The notes below the pieces were generated by a model. That model had not been told where the DNA came from. It did no database searches and saw only the letters and a program-made list of their open reading frames with translations. Shown one piece after another: positions 1 through 5,715 of a stretch of DNA of 9,877 nucleotides. The translations under genes and the position numbers were made by a program. Positions within the stretch are counted from its first letter, which is position 1. Every line of letters starts with the position of its first letter. The DNA comes from Pseudomonadota bacterium (GTDB lineage: Bacteria; Pseudomonadota; Alphaproteobacteria; Rhizobiales; Segnochrobactraceae). The stretch spans positions 1 to 9,877 of the forward strand of contig JAEZMP010000344.1 in the NCBI GenBank assembly GCA_023442215.1, given 5' to 3'.

Positions 1-341
1 TGCCCCCAGGCCGCGCGGCGCAGGCGCCAAACCGCCTCGGTCGCCGGCGCGGGCGGCAGCGTCGGTCGCACCGGCTGCAAGCCGGCAAGGCCGACGAACG
101 CGCCTTCGCCGGTTTCGGCCTGCCCACCCTCGAACTGCTGCCGGGTTTCGACAAGCCAGATTCCCCAGCCGTTTTCGTCGAGATGTCCGGTGATGCGCGC
201 CAGCACCGCGGCGTCATGGCGGGAGAGGCCCGGTCCGCCGAGCCAGGCGTTCACCTCCGGCTCGGCATTGAGCGCGGCGAGATGGCCGATGTCGCCGGCC
301 GTCCACGGCCGCAGCCGAAGACGTGGGGTCTCGATGATCAT
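1..341 (-). CDS. GNAT-family N-acetyltransferase (RimJ/RimL type), 3' part beyond window
   Basis: The first 113 codons of a minus-strand gene are present and the rest lies beyond base 1. The N-terminus, MIIETPRLRLRPWTAGD, is the usual opening strand of RimJ/RimL-type GNAT acetyltransferases (ETxRLxLRPWxxxD). It is followed by a helix with an NAEPEVNAWLGG stretch, GWGIWLVE (residues 58-65) and AFVGLAGLQPV (81-91), which fit the central strands. The last visible residues, VWRLRRAAWG, fit the strand that precedes the acetyl-CoA pyrophosphate loop, so the cofactor site itself is not seen. The ATG at 341-339 has a GAGG (352-349) seven bases upstream. The family moves an acetyl group from acetyl-CoA to an amine (protein N-terminus, antibiotic or small molecule); the substrate cannot be told here. 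It lies 85 bp downstream of the HxlR gene on the same strand, with a hairpin between them, so co-transcription is uncertain. Confidence 0.85.
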   Translation of the reverse strand, partial: MIIETPRLRLRPWTAGDIGHLAALNAEPEVNAWLGGPGLSRHDAAVLARITGHLDENGWGIWLVETRQQFEGGQAETGEGAFVGLAGLQPVRPTLPPAPATEAVWRLRRAAWG

Positions 342-380
342 CGCCGCACCTCGCTGCCGCAGCCCCTCACTCCCCTGTCC

Positions 381-418
381 GGACCCTGCCGCCGCCTGAC
401 AGGCGGCCGGGACGGTCC
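381..418 (-). terminator. Hairpin between the HxlR gene and the GNAT gene; possible weak terminator
   Basis: A two-part inverted repeat lies just downstream of the HxlR stop codon. The inner arms GCCGCCT (391-397) and AGGCGGC (401-407) pair perfectly over a 3-nt loop, and the outer arms GGACC (381-385) and GGTCC (414-418) also pair. No T-tract follows on the minus strand, so it could be a rho-dependent end, an attenuator or an mRNA-stabilising structure instead of an intrinsic terminator. Confidence 0.35.
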
Positions 419-426
419 GCTGCACC

Positions 427-855
427 CTATCGTCCCTGTGCAAGCGCGGACAGGAGCGGACGGCCGGCATCGATGCCGCCGAGGCAAGACGGTTCGCCGG
501 CATCGAACCGCCGCTGCGCCTCGTTCAGATCGCCCTGGTGGTCCAGCGCCCAGCCGTAGAGGGACAGGAACGGCGCCTGAAGCGTCCGCCCGAGCGGGGT
601 GATGGAATAGACCACCGCGATCGGAGACGTCGCAGCCACGTGGCGCTCCACCAACCCGTTCCTCTCCAGCCGCCGCAGCGTCTCCGTCAGCGCCTTCTGC
701 GTGATGTCGCCGAGGCGCCGCCGCAACGCGTTGAAACGCTTCGGTTCCTCGCACAGGAACGTGAGGACGAGGATGGACCATTTGTGGGCGATCTGCTCGA
801 GCACCGGACGCACGATCGGGATGGTCTCGACGACCTGTTCTTCTGTGTAAGCCAT
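427..855 (-). CDS. HxlR-family winged helix-turn-helix transcriptional regulator
   Basis: A 142-residue protein covers the whole HxlR domain: AHKWSILVLTFL (residues 23-34) is the family's GKW-type first helix, PKRFNALRRRLGDITQKALTETLRRLERNGLVERHV (38-73) is the helix-turn-helix, and VVYSITPLGRTLQAPFLSLYGWA (81-103) is the wing and dimer helix. HxlR proteins are small dimeric DNA-binding repressors or activators, often answering to electrophiles or aldehydes. The N-terminal cysteine found in redox-sensing members such as YodB and HypR is absent; the only cysteines are C35, just before the recognition region, and C124 in a C-terminal tail of about 40 residues that is longer than usual. The ATG at 855 has AGGA at 869-866. 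It diverges from the SDR gene, the usual arrangement for a local regulator and its target. Confidence 0.92.
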   Translation of the reverse strand: MAYTEEQVVETIPIVRPVLEQIAHKWSILVLTFLCEEPKRFNALRRRLGDITQKALTETLRRLERNGLVERHVAATSPIAVVYSITPLGRTLQAPFLSLYGWALDHQGDLNEAQRRFDAGEPSCLGGIDAGRPLLSALAQGR

Positions 856-957
856 GCGGTTTCCTAGGATATACCTGGTCTATTCATGGTGCCTGATTGA
901 CACTTGGTATGCAGATTATACTTCATTGGTGGAGATGATCCACCTTTGGAGACAGAA
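856..957. promoter_or_regulatory. Divergent control region between the HxlR regulator and the SDR gene
   Basis: This 102-bp stretch is clearly more AT-rich than the genes around it. On the minus strand a perfect -10 hexamer TATAAT lies at 920-915. On the plus strand TTGACA (897-902) and TATACT (917-922) look like -35 and -10 elements, but the 14-bp spacer is short. The two -10 candidates overlap, so one regulator could control both directions. Possible operator parts are ATACC (871-875) facing GGTAT (906-910), GTAT (907-910) facing ATAC (918-921), the 8-bp palindrome TCCTAGGA (862-869) over the regulator's ribosome-binding site, and a near-repeat TTCATGGTG (883-891) / TTCATTGGTG (922-931). 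Which of these the regulator binds cannot be decided by eye. Confidence 0.5.
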
Positions 958-1782
958 TTGACAAATCAACCTTCGGACAAGCCGGGCGTTGCCATCGTGA
1001 CCGGCGCCTCATCGGGGATCGGCAGGGTCTATGCCGACCGGCTCGCCGCGCGCGGCTACGATCTCGTGCTCGTCGCACGCCGCGAAGAGCGCCTGCGCGA
1101 CATCGCCGCCGATCTGCACCAGCGCCACGCGGTGAACGCCGAGGTGCTGGTCGCCGACCTGTCGCGGCCAGCCGGAGCGGCGGCGGTCGCCGAACGCCTT
1201 ACGAGCGACGCCTCGGTTTCCATGCTGGTGAACAATGCCGGCTTCTCCGCCCTGAAGCCGCTGACGGACACGCCGGACAGCGTCATCATCGACATGATCG
1301 GCCTCAACGTCACGGCGCTGACGGTGCTCTCGAAGGCGGCGCTCGTGGCGTTCAAGGCACGGAACGCGGGAACCCTCGTCAACATCGGCTCCGGCGCGGG
1401 CTTCGCTCCCTACCCCGGAATTCCGGTCTACGGATCGACCAAGGCCTATGTCTATCTGTTCACCCGCAGCCTGCAGAGCGAAGTCGAGGGAACGGCGGTG
1501 CGCGTGCAGCTCGTCCTGCCGGGCGCCGTCATCTCGGAGGGCTGGGACGTGGCGGGCGGCGCTGCCCTGGAGTCACTGCCCGAAGAAATCGTGATGACGA
1601 CCGAGGACTGCGTCGATGCCGCCCTGGCGGGCCTCGATCTCGGCGAGCGCGTCACGTGCCCGTCGCTCCACGACGACGCGATCCTTAAAGACTACGAAGC
1701 ACTTACCGGGAACCTGATGCAGTCGATGTTCGACGGCAAGCCGGCAGCGCGCTACAAGATCGGCGGCTGGAGCGCTTTCTGA
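958..1782 (+). CDS. Short-chain dehydrogenase/reductase (SDR), classical type
   Basis: A 274-residue classical SDR, using NAD(P)H to reduce a carbonyl or oxidise an alcohol; the substrate is unknown. The Rossmann glycine motif is TGASSGIG (residues 15-22), VARRE (39-43) with its two arginines after the second strand suggests NADP(H) over NAD(H), NNAG is at 92-95, and the catalytic set is N117, S145 and Y158-x3-K162 (YGSTK). The chosen start is TTG at 958: it has GGAG (948-951) six bases upstream and gives a normal short N-terminus before the first strand. An in-frame TTG at 904 would lie inside the promoter region and lacks a ribosome-binding site. The gene diverges from the HxlR gene and is probably its target. 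Its last codons (S-A-F-stop) lie inside a palindromic repeat element, so the extreme C-terminus may have been supplied by that element. Confidence 0.93.
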   Translation: MTNQPSDKPGVAIVTGASSGIGRVYADRLAARGYDLVLVARREERLRDIAADLHQRHAVNAEVLVADLSRPAGAAAVAERLTSDASVSMLVNNAGFSALKPLTDTPDSVIIDMIGLNVTALTVLSKAALVAFKARNAGTLVNIGSGAGFAPYPGIPVYGSTKAYVYLFTRSLQSEVEGTAVRVQLVLPGAVISEGWDVAGGAALESLPEEIVMTTEDCVDAALAGLDLGERVTCPSLHDDAILKDYEALTGNLMQSMFDGKPAARYKIGGWSAF

Positions 1783-1881
1783 TCTGATGGAATCATCAGA
1801 TCGACAAGAAATCGCTCCGGCTTCAAAAACTTGAGCATATCCTTGCCGTTCAGATCGGTTCGATCTGAACGGCTTATGCTC
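1771..1881 (+). repeat. Palindromic intergenic element, copy 1 (plus orientation)
   Basis: Starts with AGCGCTT (1771-1777) inside the last codons of the SDR gene. Hairpin A has perfect 9-bp arms GATCTGATG (1781-1789) and CATCAGATC (1794-1802) around a GAAT loop; its first arm uses the last two bases of the TGA stop. A 30-nt spacer (1803-1832) follows, then hairpin B: 13-bp arms at 1845-1857 and 1861-1873 with loop GTT, extended after a small internal loop by GAGCATA (1833-1839) and TATGCTC (1875-1881). A related copy lies in the opposite orientation at 2469-2542. No T-tract follows. It lies between convergent genes (SDR and moaE), so it may act as a bidirectional 3' end structure. From memory it resembles the short palindromic intergenic elements common in Hyphomicrobiales; this was not searched. 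Confidence 0.8.
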
Positions 1882-1938
1882 CAGCGCGGCACCGGCCGGG
1901 CGACGACGCGGGGGCTTCTTCAGCCGGCCTGGGACGCT

Positions 1939-2391
1939 CTACCAGCGCTCGGCTGCCGCGGCGTCGTCGTCCTTCGCCTCGACCCAGCCGCCGGTGGTGC
2001 CGTCGATGAGGTGTTCCTTCTTCCAGAACGGCGCGCGGGTCTTCAGATAGTCCATCATGAACTCGGCGGCGGCGAACGCGCCCTTGCGATGGGCGGAGGC
2101 CGCGGCGACGGTGACGATGGCCTCGCCGGGCCGGATCAGGCCGTGGCGGTGGACCACGACGATCCCGGTCACGGGCCAGCGCGTCGCGGCCTCGCGCGCG
2201 ATGCGCACGATCTCGTCCTCGGCCATGCCGGGATAGTGGTCGAGTTCGAGCGCCGCCAGCCGGCCGCCCTCGTCGCGGCAATAGCCGGTGAAGCTCACGA
2301 CCGCGCCGACATCGCCCCGCCCGGAGGCGATCCGGTCGGCCTCGCGGGCCGGGTCGAACGGCTGCGGCTCGATGCGGACCTCGACGATCAT
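1939..2391 (-). CDS. moaE: Molybdopterin synthase catalytic subunit MoaE
   Basis: A 150-residue, full-length MoaE, the large subunit of cytoplasmic molybdopterin synthase. With thiocarboxylated MoaD it adds two sulfurs to cyclic pyranopterin monophosphate to make molybdopterin. Family motifs are VSFTGYCRDEG (residues 32-42, with R39), HRHGLIRPGE (81-90), AASAHRKGAF (97-106) and YLKTRAPFWKKE (115-126). K117 and K124 match the two active-site lysines of E. coli MoaE (K119 and K126), and the C-terminus GGWVEAK...AERW follows the E. coli pattern. The ATG at 2391 has GAGG-type purines just upstream. It follows moaD on the same strand but after a 151-bp gap that holds a palindromic repeat, whereas moaD and moaE are commonly almost contiguous. 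Another copy of the element lies beyond its 3' end. Confidence 0.97.
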   Translation of the reverse strand: MIVEVRIEPQPFDPAREADRIASGRGDVGAVVSFTGYCRDEGGRLAALELDHYPGMAEDEIVRIAREAATRWPVTGIVVVHRHGLIRPGEAIVTVAAASAHRKGAFAAAEFMMDYLKTRAPFWKKEHLIDGTTGGWVEAKDDDAAAAERW

Positions 2392-2468
2392 CGCCCTCGC
2401 CTTCCTTCCATGAACGTTAAGCGCCTGTGCCGCCGGAACCCATCGGTCCGTGAGCGGTCTTCGGCCGT

Positions 2469-2542
2469 AGAGCCTGTCCCAAACTCTTGAATCGGGAGCG
2501 ATTCCTTGTCGATCGGATGAGTCCAGCCGATCGGGAAGCGCT
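2469..2542 (-). repeat. Palindromic intergenic element, copy 2 (minus orientation)
   Basis: Read on the minus strand, the element starts directly after the moaD TAA stop (2545-2543) with AGCGCTT (2542-2536). Hairpin A' follows (2532-2511), with arms GATCGGCTG and CATCCGATC around a GACT loop, containing one mismatch. A 30-nt spacer (2510-2481) differs at six positions from that of copy 1. After this it departs from copy 1 and ends in a weaker hairpin, AGAGTTT / AGGCTCT (2487-2481 and 2475-2469), which includes two G-U pairs. The first 62 nt align with copy 1 without gaps, with 12 mismatches. It lies between moaD and moaE, inside what would normally be one transcript. Confidence 0.75.
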
Positions 2543-2797
2543 TTAGCCGCCGGTCATCGGCGGGAAGAACGCGATCTCGCGGGCGGCGCCGATCGGGGCT
2601 TCCGGTGGGGCGTGGCGCCGGTCGATGGCGATGCGCACCACCTCCGGCCGCGCGAACGCGGCGGCATAGTTCTCACCGCGCCCGGACAGCCAGCCGATCA
2701 GGTCGGCCGCCGTCGCGATGCCGGCCGGGGGCTCGATCTCTTCTTCCGCCACGCCGATCCGCTCGCGGACCCAGGCGAAATAGACGGCCTTCACCAT
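2543..2797 (-). CDS. moaD: Molybdopterin synthase sulfur-carrier subunit MoaD
   Basis: An 84-residue ubiquitin-fold protein of normal MoaD length, ending in the diagnostic Gly-Gly (FFPPMTGG, G83-G84). MoeB adenylates this terminus and it is then converted to a thiocarboxylate, the sulfur donor for MoaE. The start VKAVYFAWVRERIG and the middle ATAADLIGWLSGRG (residues 28-41) fit the beta-grasp fold. The ATG at 2797 has a strong GGGAGGGG (2810-2803) five bases upstream. It begins 33 bp after the pgsA stop on the same strand, so pgsA and moaD are probably co-transcribed. The moeB, moaA and moaC partners are not in this window. Confidence 0.95.
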   Translation of the reverse strand: MVKAVYFAWVRERIGVAEEEIEPPAGIATAADLIGWLSGRGENYAAAFARPEVVRIAIDRRHAPPEAPIGAAREIAFFPPMTGG

Positions 2798-2830
2798 GAC
2801 AACCCCTCCCCGGCTTCCTGTGTCCGCGCC

Positions 2831-3400
2831 TCAATCGACCAGATGGTCGATACCGGCCCGGAAATAATCCCACCCGGTATAGATCGTGAGGAGTGCCGAC
2901 ACCCACAACAGCACGAGGCCGATATCGGTGGTGTAGGGCATCAGCCGGTCGCCGGCCGGACCGGCGAGGAGGACGCCGACGGCGACGAGCTGCATCGTGG
3001 TCTTCCACTTCGCCATGCGCGTCACCGGCACGCTGACGCGGAGTTCCGCCAGGAATTCGCGCAGGCCGGACACCAGGATCTCGCGGCAGAGGATGACGAT
3101 CGCCGCGACGATGCTGACGCCGCTGATGGTGCCGTCCGCCGCCATCAGCAAAAGGCAGGTCGAGACCAGCAGCTTGTCGGCGATCGGGTCGAGCATGCGC
3201 CCCAGCGCCGATTGCTGCTGCCACGCGCGCGCCAGATAGCCGTCGAAGAAATCCGTGATCGCCGCGGCGATATAGATGCCGACGGCGACCCACCGGCTTT
3301 CCAGGCTGGGCACGAAATAGAACAGCGTGACGAATCCGACCGCCGCGATGCGCGCATAGGTCAGGATGTTCGGCAGGGAAAGCGCACTCGAGCGCCGCAT
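2831..3400 (-). CDS. pgsA: CDP-diacylglycerol--glycerol-3-phosphate 3-phosphatidyltransferase PgsA
   Basis: A 189-residue integral membrane enzyme that joins CDP-diacylglycerol and glycerol-3-phosphate to give phosphatidylglycerol phosphate, the committed step to phosphatidylglycerol and cardiolipin. The opening SLPNILTYARI is the standard N-terminus of the family. The CDP-alcohol phosphotransferase motif is complete: D50, D53-G54, A57-R58, G67, D71 and D75, the aspartates binding the metal and CDP. About five or six hydrophobic segments alternate with short loops (for example residues 18-31, 36-50, 76-87, 95-111, 137-148 and 158-173). The ATG at 3400 gives the normal family length; AAAGG lies nine bases upstream. 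From memory, many Rhizobiales have uvrC directly before pgsA, but here htpG diverges instead. moaD and moaE follow on the same strand. Confidence 0.96.
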   Translation of the reverse strand: MRRSSALSLPNILTYARIAAVGFVTLFYFVPSLESRWVAVGIYIAAAITDFFDGYLARAWQQQSALGRMLDPIADKLLVSTCLLLMAADGTISGVSIVAAIVILCREILVSGLREFLAELRVSVPVTRMAKWKTTMQLVAVGVLLAGPAGDRLMPYTTDIGLVLLWVSALLTIYTGWDYFRAGIDHLVD

Positions 3401-3691
3401 GTCAGGTGCCTTTGAGCGTTGGCGCAGCGGACGGGGCGATCCCGGAGGCTGTCGTGAACCGGCCGCGACCGGTCGCCGCGATGGGTCCTGGAGGCTGAAG
3501 ACGGATCGGGTGGTTCCGAGAAACCATAGCGCTCGCCCCGCCGTCAACCGCGGACAGCCCCGTAGCGACGCCCGTGTGCCGTTTTGGGCGGCATCGCGGG
3601 CTTGATCAACTCCCGGCTGCCGCCGATATAGAGGCCGCCGCGGCCGGCGCCGCCGTCGCGGGTGCGAAGAAGACAGAACGGGTTGCGACAG
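3401..3691. other. Divergent intergenic region between pgsA and htpG
   Basis: No convincing gene is seen in these 291 bp. They hold a perfect 12-bp palindrome, GCGACC/GGTCGC (3465-3476), and on the minus strand a TTGACG (3547-3542) with TATGGT (3528-3523), whose 13-bp spacing is too short for a confident pgsA promoter. The heat-shock-type promoter candidate for htpG is listed separately. Confidence 0.5.
3601..3629 (+). promoter_or_regulatory. Candidate RpoH (sigma-32) promoter of htpG
   Basis: CTTGATC (3601-3607) is followed after 15 bp by CCGATAT (3623-3629). The E. coli sigma-32 consensus is CTTGAAA, 11-16 bp, CCCATNT; the -35 matches at five of seven positions and the -10 at all but one. 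It also fits the alphaproteobacterial form, CTTG then 17-18 bp then CYTAT, with one -10 mismatch. Transcription would begin near 3636, leaving a leader of about 55 nt before the htpG ATG. Location upstream of a classic heat-shock gene supports it. Confidence 0.5.
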
Positions 3692-5602
3692 ATGGACAGC
3701 GACATCCTGAACCGGAACGAGACGCCCGGCGCCGGCGGCGCCGAGACACGGCCGTTTGCGGCCGACGTTGCCCAGATCCTGAAGCTGATGGTGCACTCGG
3801 TCTATTCCGACCGCGACGTGTTCCTGCGCGAACTGCTTTCGAACGCGGCCGACGCCTGCGAGAAGCTGCGCCACCTGTCGCTGATCGACGACACGCTGGC
3901 GGTCGGCAGCGAGCCGTTCGGCATCACCATCGAGGTGGACGGCGGGAACGGCACGCTCTCCGTGATCGACAACGGCATCGGCATGAGCCGCGAGGAGCTG
4001 ACCGAGAACCTCGGCACCATCGCCCGCTCCGGCACCCGCGCCTTCGTCGAGGCCCTGTCCAAGAAGGAGGACGGCAGCGCGCTGATCGGCCAGTTCGGCG
4101 TCGGCTTCTACGCCGCGTTCATGGTGGCGAAGGAAGTGGTGGTGACGAGCCGCCGCGCCGGCGCCGCCGAAGCCTGGACCTGGCGCTCCGACGGCGCGGG
4201 CACCTTCACCGTGGAGCCCGCCGGCGACGATGCCCCGGCGCGCGGCACCCGGGTGACGGTCGTGCTCGCCGACGACGCCCGCGACTATGCCGACGCCTTC
4301 CGCGTGGAGGAGGTGGTGCGCACCCATGCCGCGCACATCCCGGTGCCGATCGCCATCCGCACCGCCGGCAGCGAGGAAACCCGCACGCTCGTCGACGGCA
4401 CGGCGCTGTGGACCCGCTCGCGCTCGTCGGTCACCCCCGAGGAATATGCCGAGTTCTTCAAGACGCTCGCCGGCGAGACCACCGATCCGGCGCTGACCGT
4501 GCACTATCGCGCCGAGGGCCGGCAGGACTATTCGGTGCTCGCCTTCGTGCCGAGCCGCAAGCCGTTCGACCTGTTCAATCCGGATCGCAAGGGCCGGATG
4601 AAGCTCTATGTGCGGCGCGTGTTCATCACCGACGATGCCGCGCTGCTGCCGGGCTGGCTGCGCTTCGTGCGCGGCGTGGTCGATTCGGAAGACCTGCCGC
4701 TCAACCTCTCCCGCGAGATGCTGCAGTCGAACCCGCTGATCGACGCCATCCGCAAGGGCCTGACCGGCCGCATCCTGACCGAACTCGAGAAGCTGGCCGA
4801 GAGCGACGACGCGACCTTCCTGAAGATCTGGGACGCTTTCGGCGCGGTCATCAAGGAAGGGCTCTACGAGGAGCCGGACCGGCGCGACGCCATTTTCAAG
4901 ATCGCCCGCTTCCGCACCACGCGGGGCGAAGGCTGGCGCACGCTTGCCGAGATCCTGGCCGACAAGAAGGAAAACCAGACGGCGCTCTATTACGTGCTCG
5001 GCGAGAGCGAGGCGGCGGTGGCGACAAGCCCGCACCTCGAAGGCTACCGCGCCCGCGGCATCGAAGTGATGCTCCTGACCGACCCGGTGGACGCGTTCTG
5101 GGTGCAGACCGCGCTCGGCTACGAGGGCAAGCCGTTCCGGTCGGTGACGCAGGGTTCGGCCGACCTCGACCAGATTCCGCTGACGGCGCCGCAGGAGGGC
5201 GGCGAGGAGGCCAAGGCCGGCGACGTGGCGGCGCTCGTCGCGCTCGTCAAGCAGAGCCTCGGCGACAAGGTGAGCGACGTGCGGACCTCGGCGCGGCTCG
5301 CGACGAGCCCGGTCTGCCTGGTCGCGCCGGAATTCGGACCCGACCGGCAGCTCGAGAAGCTGCTGTCGCGTTCCGGCGAGAAGATGCCGGGGCTTGCCCC
5401 GGTGCTGGAGCTCAATCCGCGCCACGCGGTGGTGAAGGCGCTTGCCGCCAAGGCGGCGGCAGGCGGCGCGGCGGCCGAGATCGAGACCAGCGCCCGGCTG
5501 CTGTTCGGACAGGCGCGCATTCTCGACGGCGAGGTGCCGGACGATCCGGCAGCGTTCTCCGAAGCGCTGTCGGCGCTGCTGGAACGCAGCGTGGGCGCCT
5601 GA
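3692..5602 (+). CDS. htpG: Molecular chaperone HtpG (bacterial Hsp90)
   Basis: A 636-residue, full-length Hsp90-family ATPase that remodels client proteins in the cytoplasm, typically together with DnaK. In the N-terminal GHKL ATPase domain, FLRELLSNAADACEKLR (residues 44-60) holds catalytic E47 and ATP-binding N51, VIDNGIGM (91-98) is the adenine-binding aspartate loop, GTIARSGT (108-115) leads into the lid, and GQFGVGFY (133-140) is the third ATP motif. The middle-domain catalytic arginine is R341 in LNLSREMLQSNP. The C-terminal dimerisation domain ends without a MEEVD tail, as expected in bacteria. ATG 3692 was preferred to an in-frame GTG at 3662, since it gives the usual N-terminus; neither has a strong Shine-Dalgarno sequence. 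A terminator follows at 5635, so it is probably monocistronic. Confidence 0.97.
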   Translation: MDSDILNRNETPGAGGAETRPFAADVAQILKLMVHSVYSDRDVFLRELLSNAADACEKLRHLSLIDDTLAVGSEPFGITIEVDGGNGTLSVIDNGIGMSREELTENLGTIARSGTRAFVEALSKKEDGSALIGQFGVGFYAAFMVAKEVVVTSRRAGAAEAWTWRSDGAGTFTVEPAGDDAPARGTRVTVVLADDARDYADAFRVEEVVRTHAAHIPVPIAIRTAGSEETRTLVDGTALWTRSRSSVTPEEYAEFFKTLAGETTDPALTVHYRAEGRQDYSVLAFVPSRKPFDLFNPDRKGRMKLYVRRVFITDDAALLPGWLRFVRGVVDSEDLPLNLSREMLQSNPLIDAIRKGLTGRILTELEKLAESDDATFLKIWDAFGAVIKEGLYEEPDRRDAIFKIARFRTTRGEGWRTLAEILADKKENQTALYYVLGESEAAVATSPHLEGYRARGIEVMLLTDPVDAFWVQTALGYEGKPFRSVTQGSADLDQIPLTAPQEGGEEAKAGDVAALVALVKQSLGDKVSDVRTSARLATSPVCLVAPEFGPDRQLEKLLSRSGEKMPGLAPVLELNPRHAVVKALAAKAAAGGAAAEIETSARLLFGQARILDGEVPDDPAAFSEALSALLERSVGA

Positions 5603-5634
5603 CGGCCGCTTTCCCGACCCGTTGCGAAATCCTC

Positions 5635-5663
5635 AACGGCCCCTCCGCCGGGCCGTTCTTTTC
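5635..5663 (+). terminator. Intrinsic terminator of htpG
   Basis: Perfect 8-bp arms AACGGCCC (5635-5642) and GGGCCGTT (5650-5657) flank a 7-nt loop and are followed by CTTTTC. It begins 32 bp after the htpG stop codon and separates htpG from the autotransporter gene. Confidence 0.85.
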
Positions 5664-5715
5664 GCCGGGAAGGTGAACCCTTCGTAAAGGTTTCGACGCC
5701 ATCCTTAACCAAACG

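Noticed and set aside
904..957. A longer SDR protein from TTG at 904
   Set aside because: It would begin inside the promoter elements, lacks a ribosome-binding site, and adds 18 residues not expected before the first Rossmann strand.
1918..1941. A third, degenerate copy of the palindromic element after the moaE stop (TAG then AGCGTCCC)
   Set aside because: Only about eight bases resemble the element start; no hairpin A or spacer follows, so chance is the simpler explanation.
3662..3691. A longer HtpG from GTG at 3662
   Set aside because: The added residues are Arg-rich and outside the usual HtpG N-terminus; ATG 3692 gives the normal length.
2831..5425. A very long minus-strand open frame running through pgsA and antisense to htpG
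   Set aside because: Only its last 189 codons (pgsA) look like a protein. The upstream part is rich in Arg, His and Gly-Ala runs typical of the reverse strand of GC-rich genes, and htpG on the plus strand carries all Hsp90 motifs.
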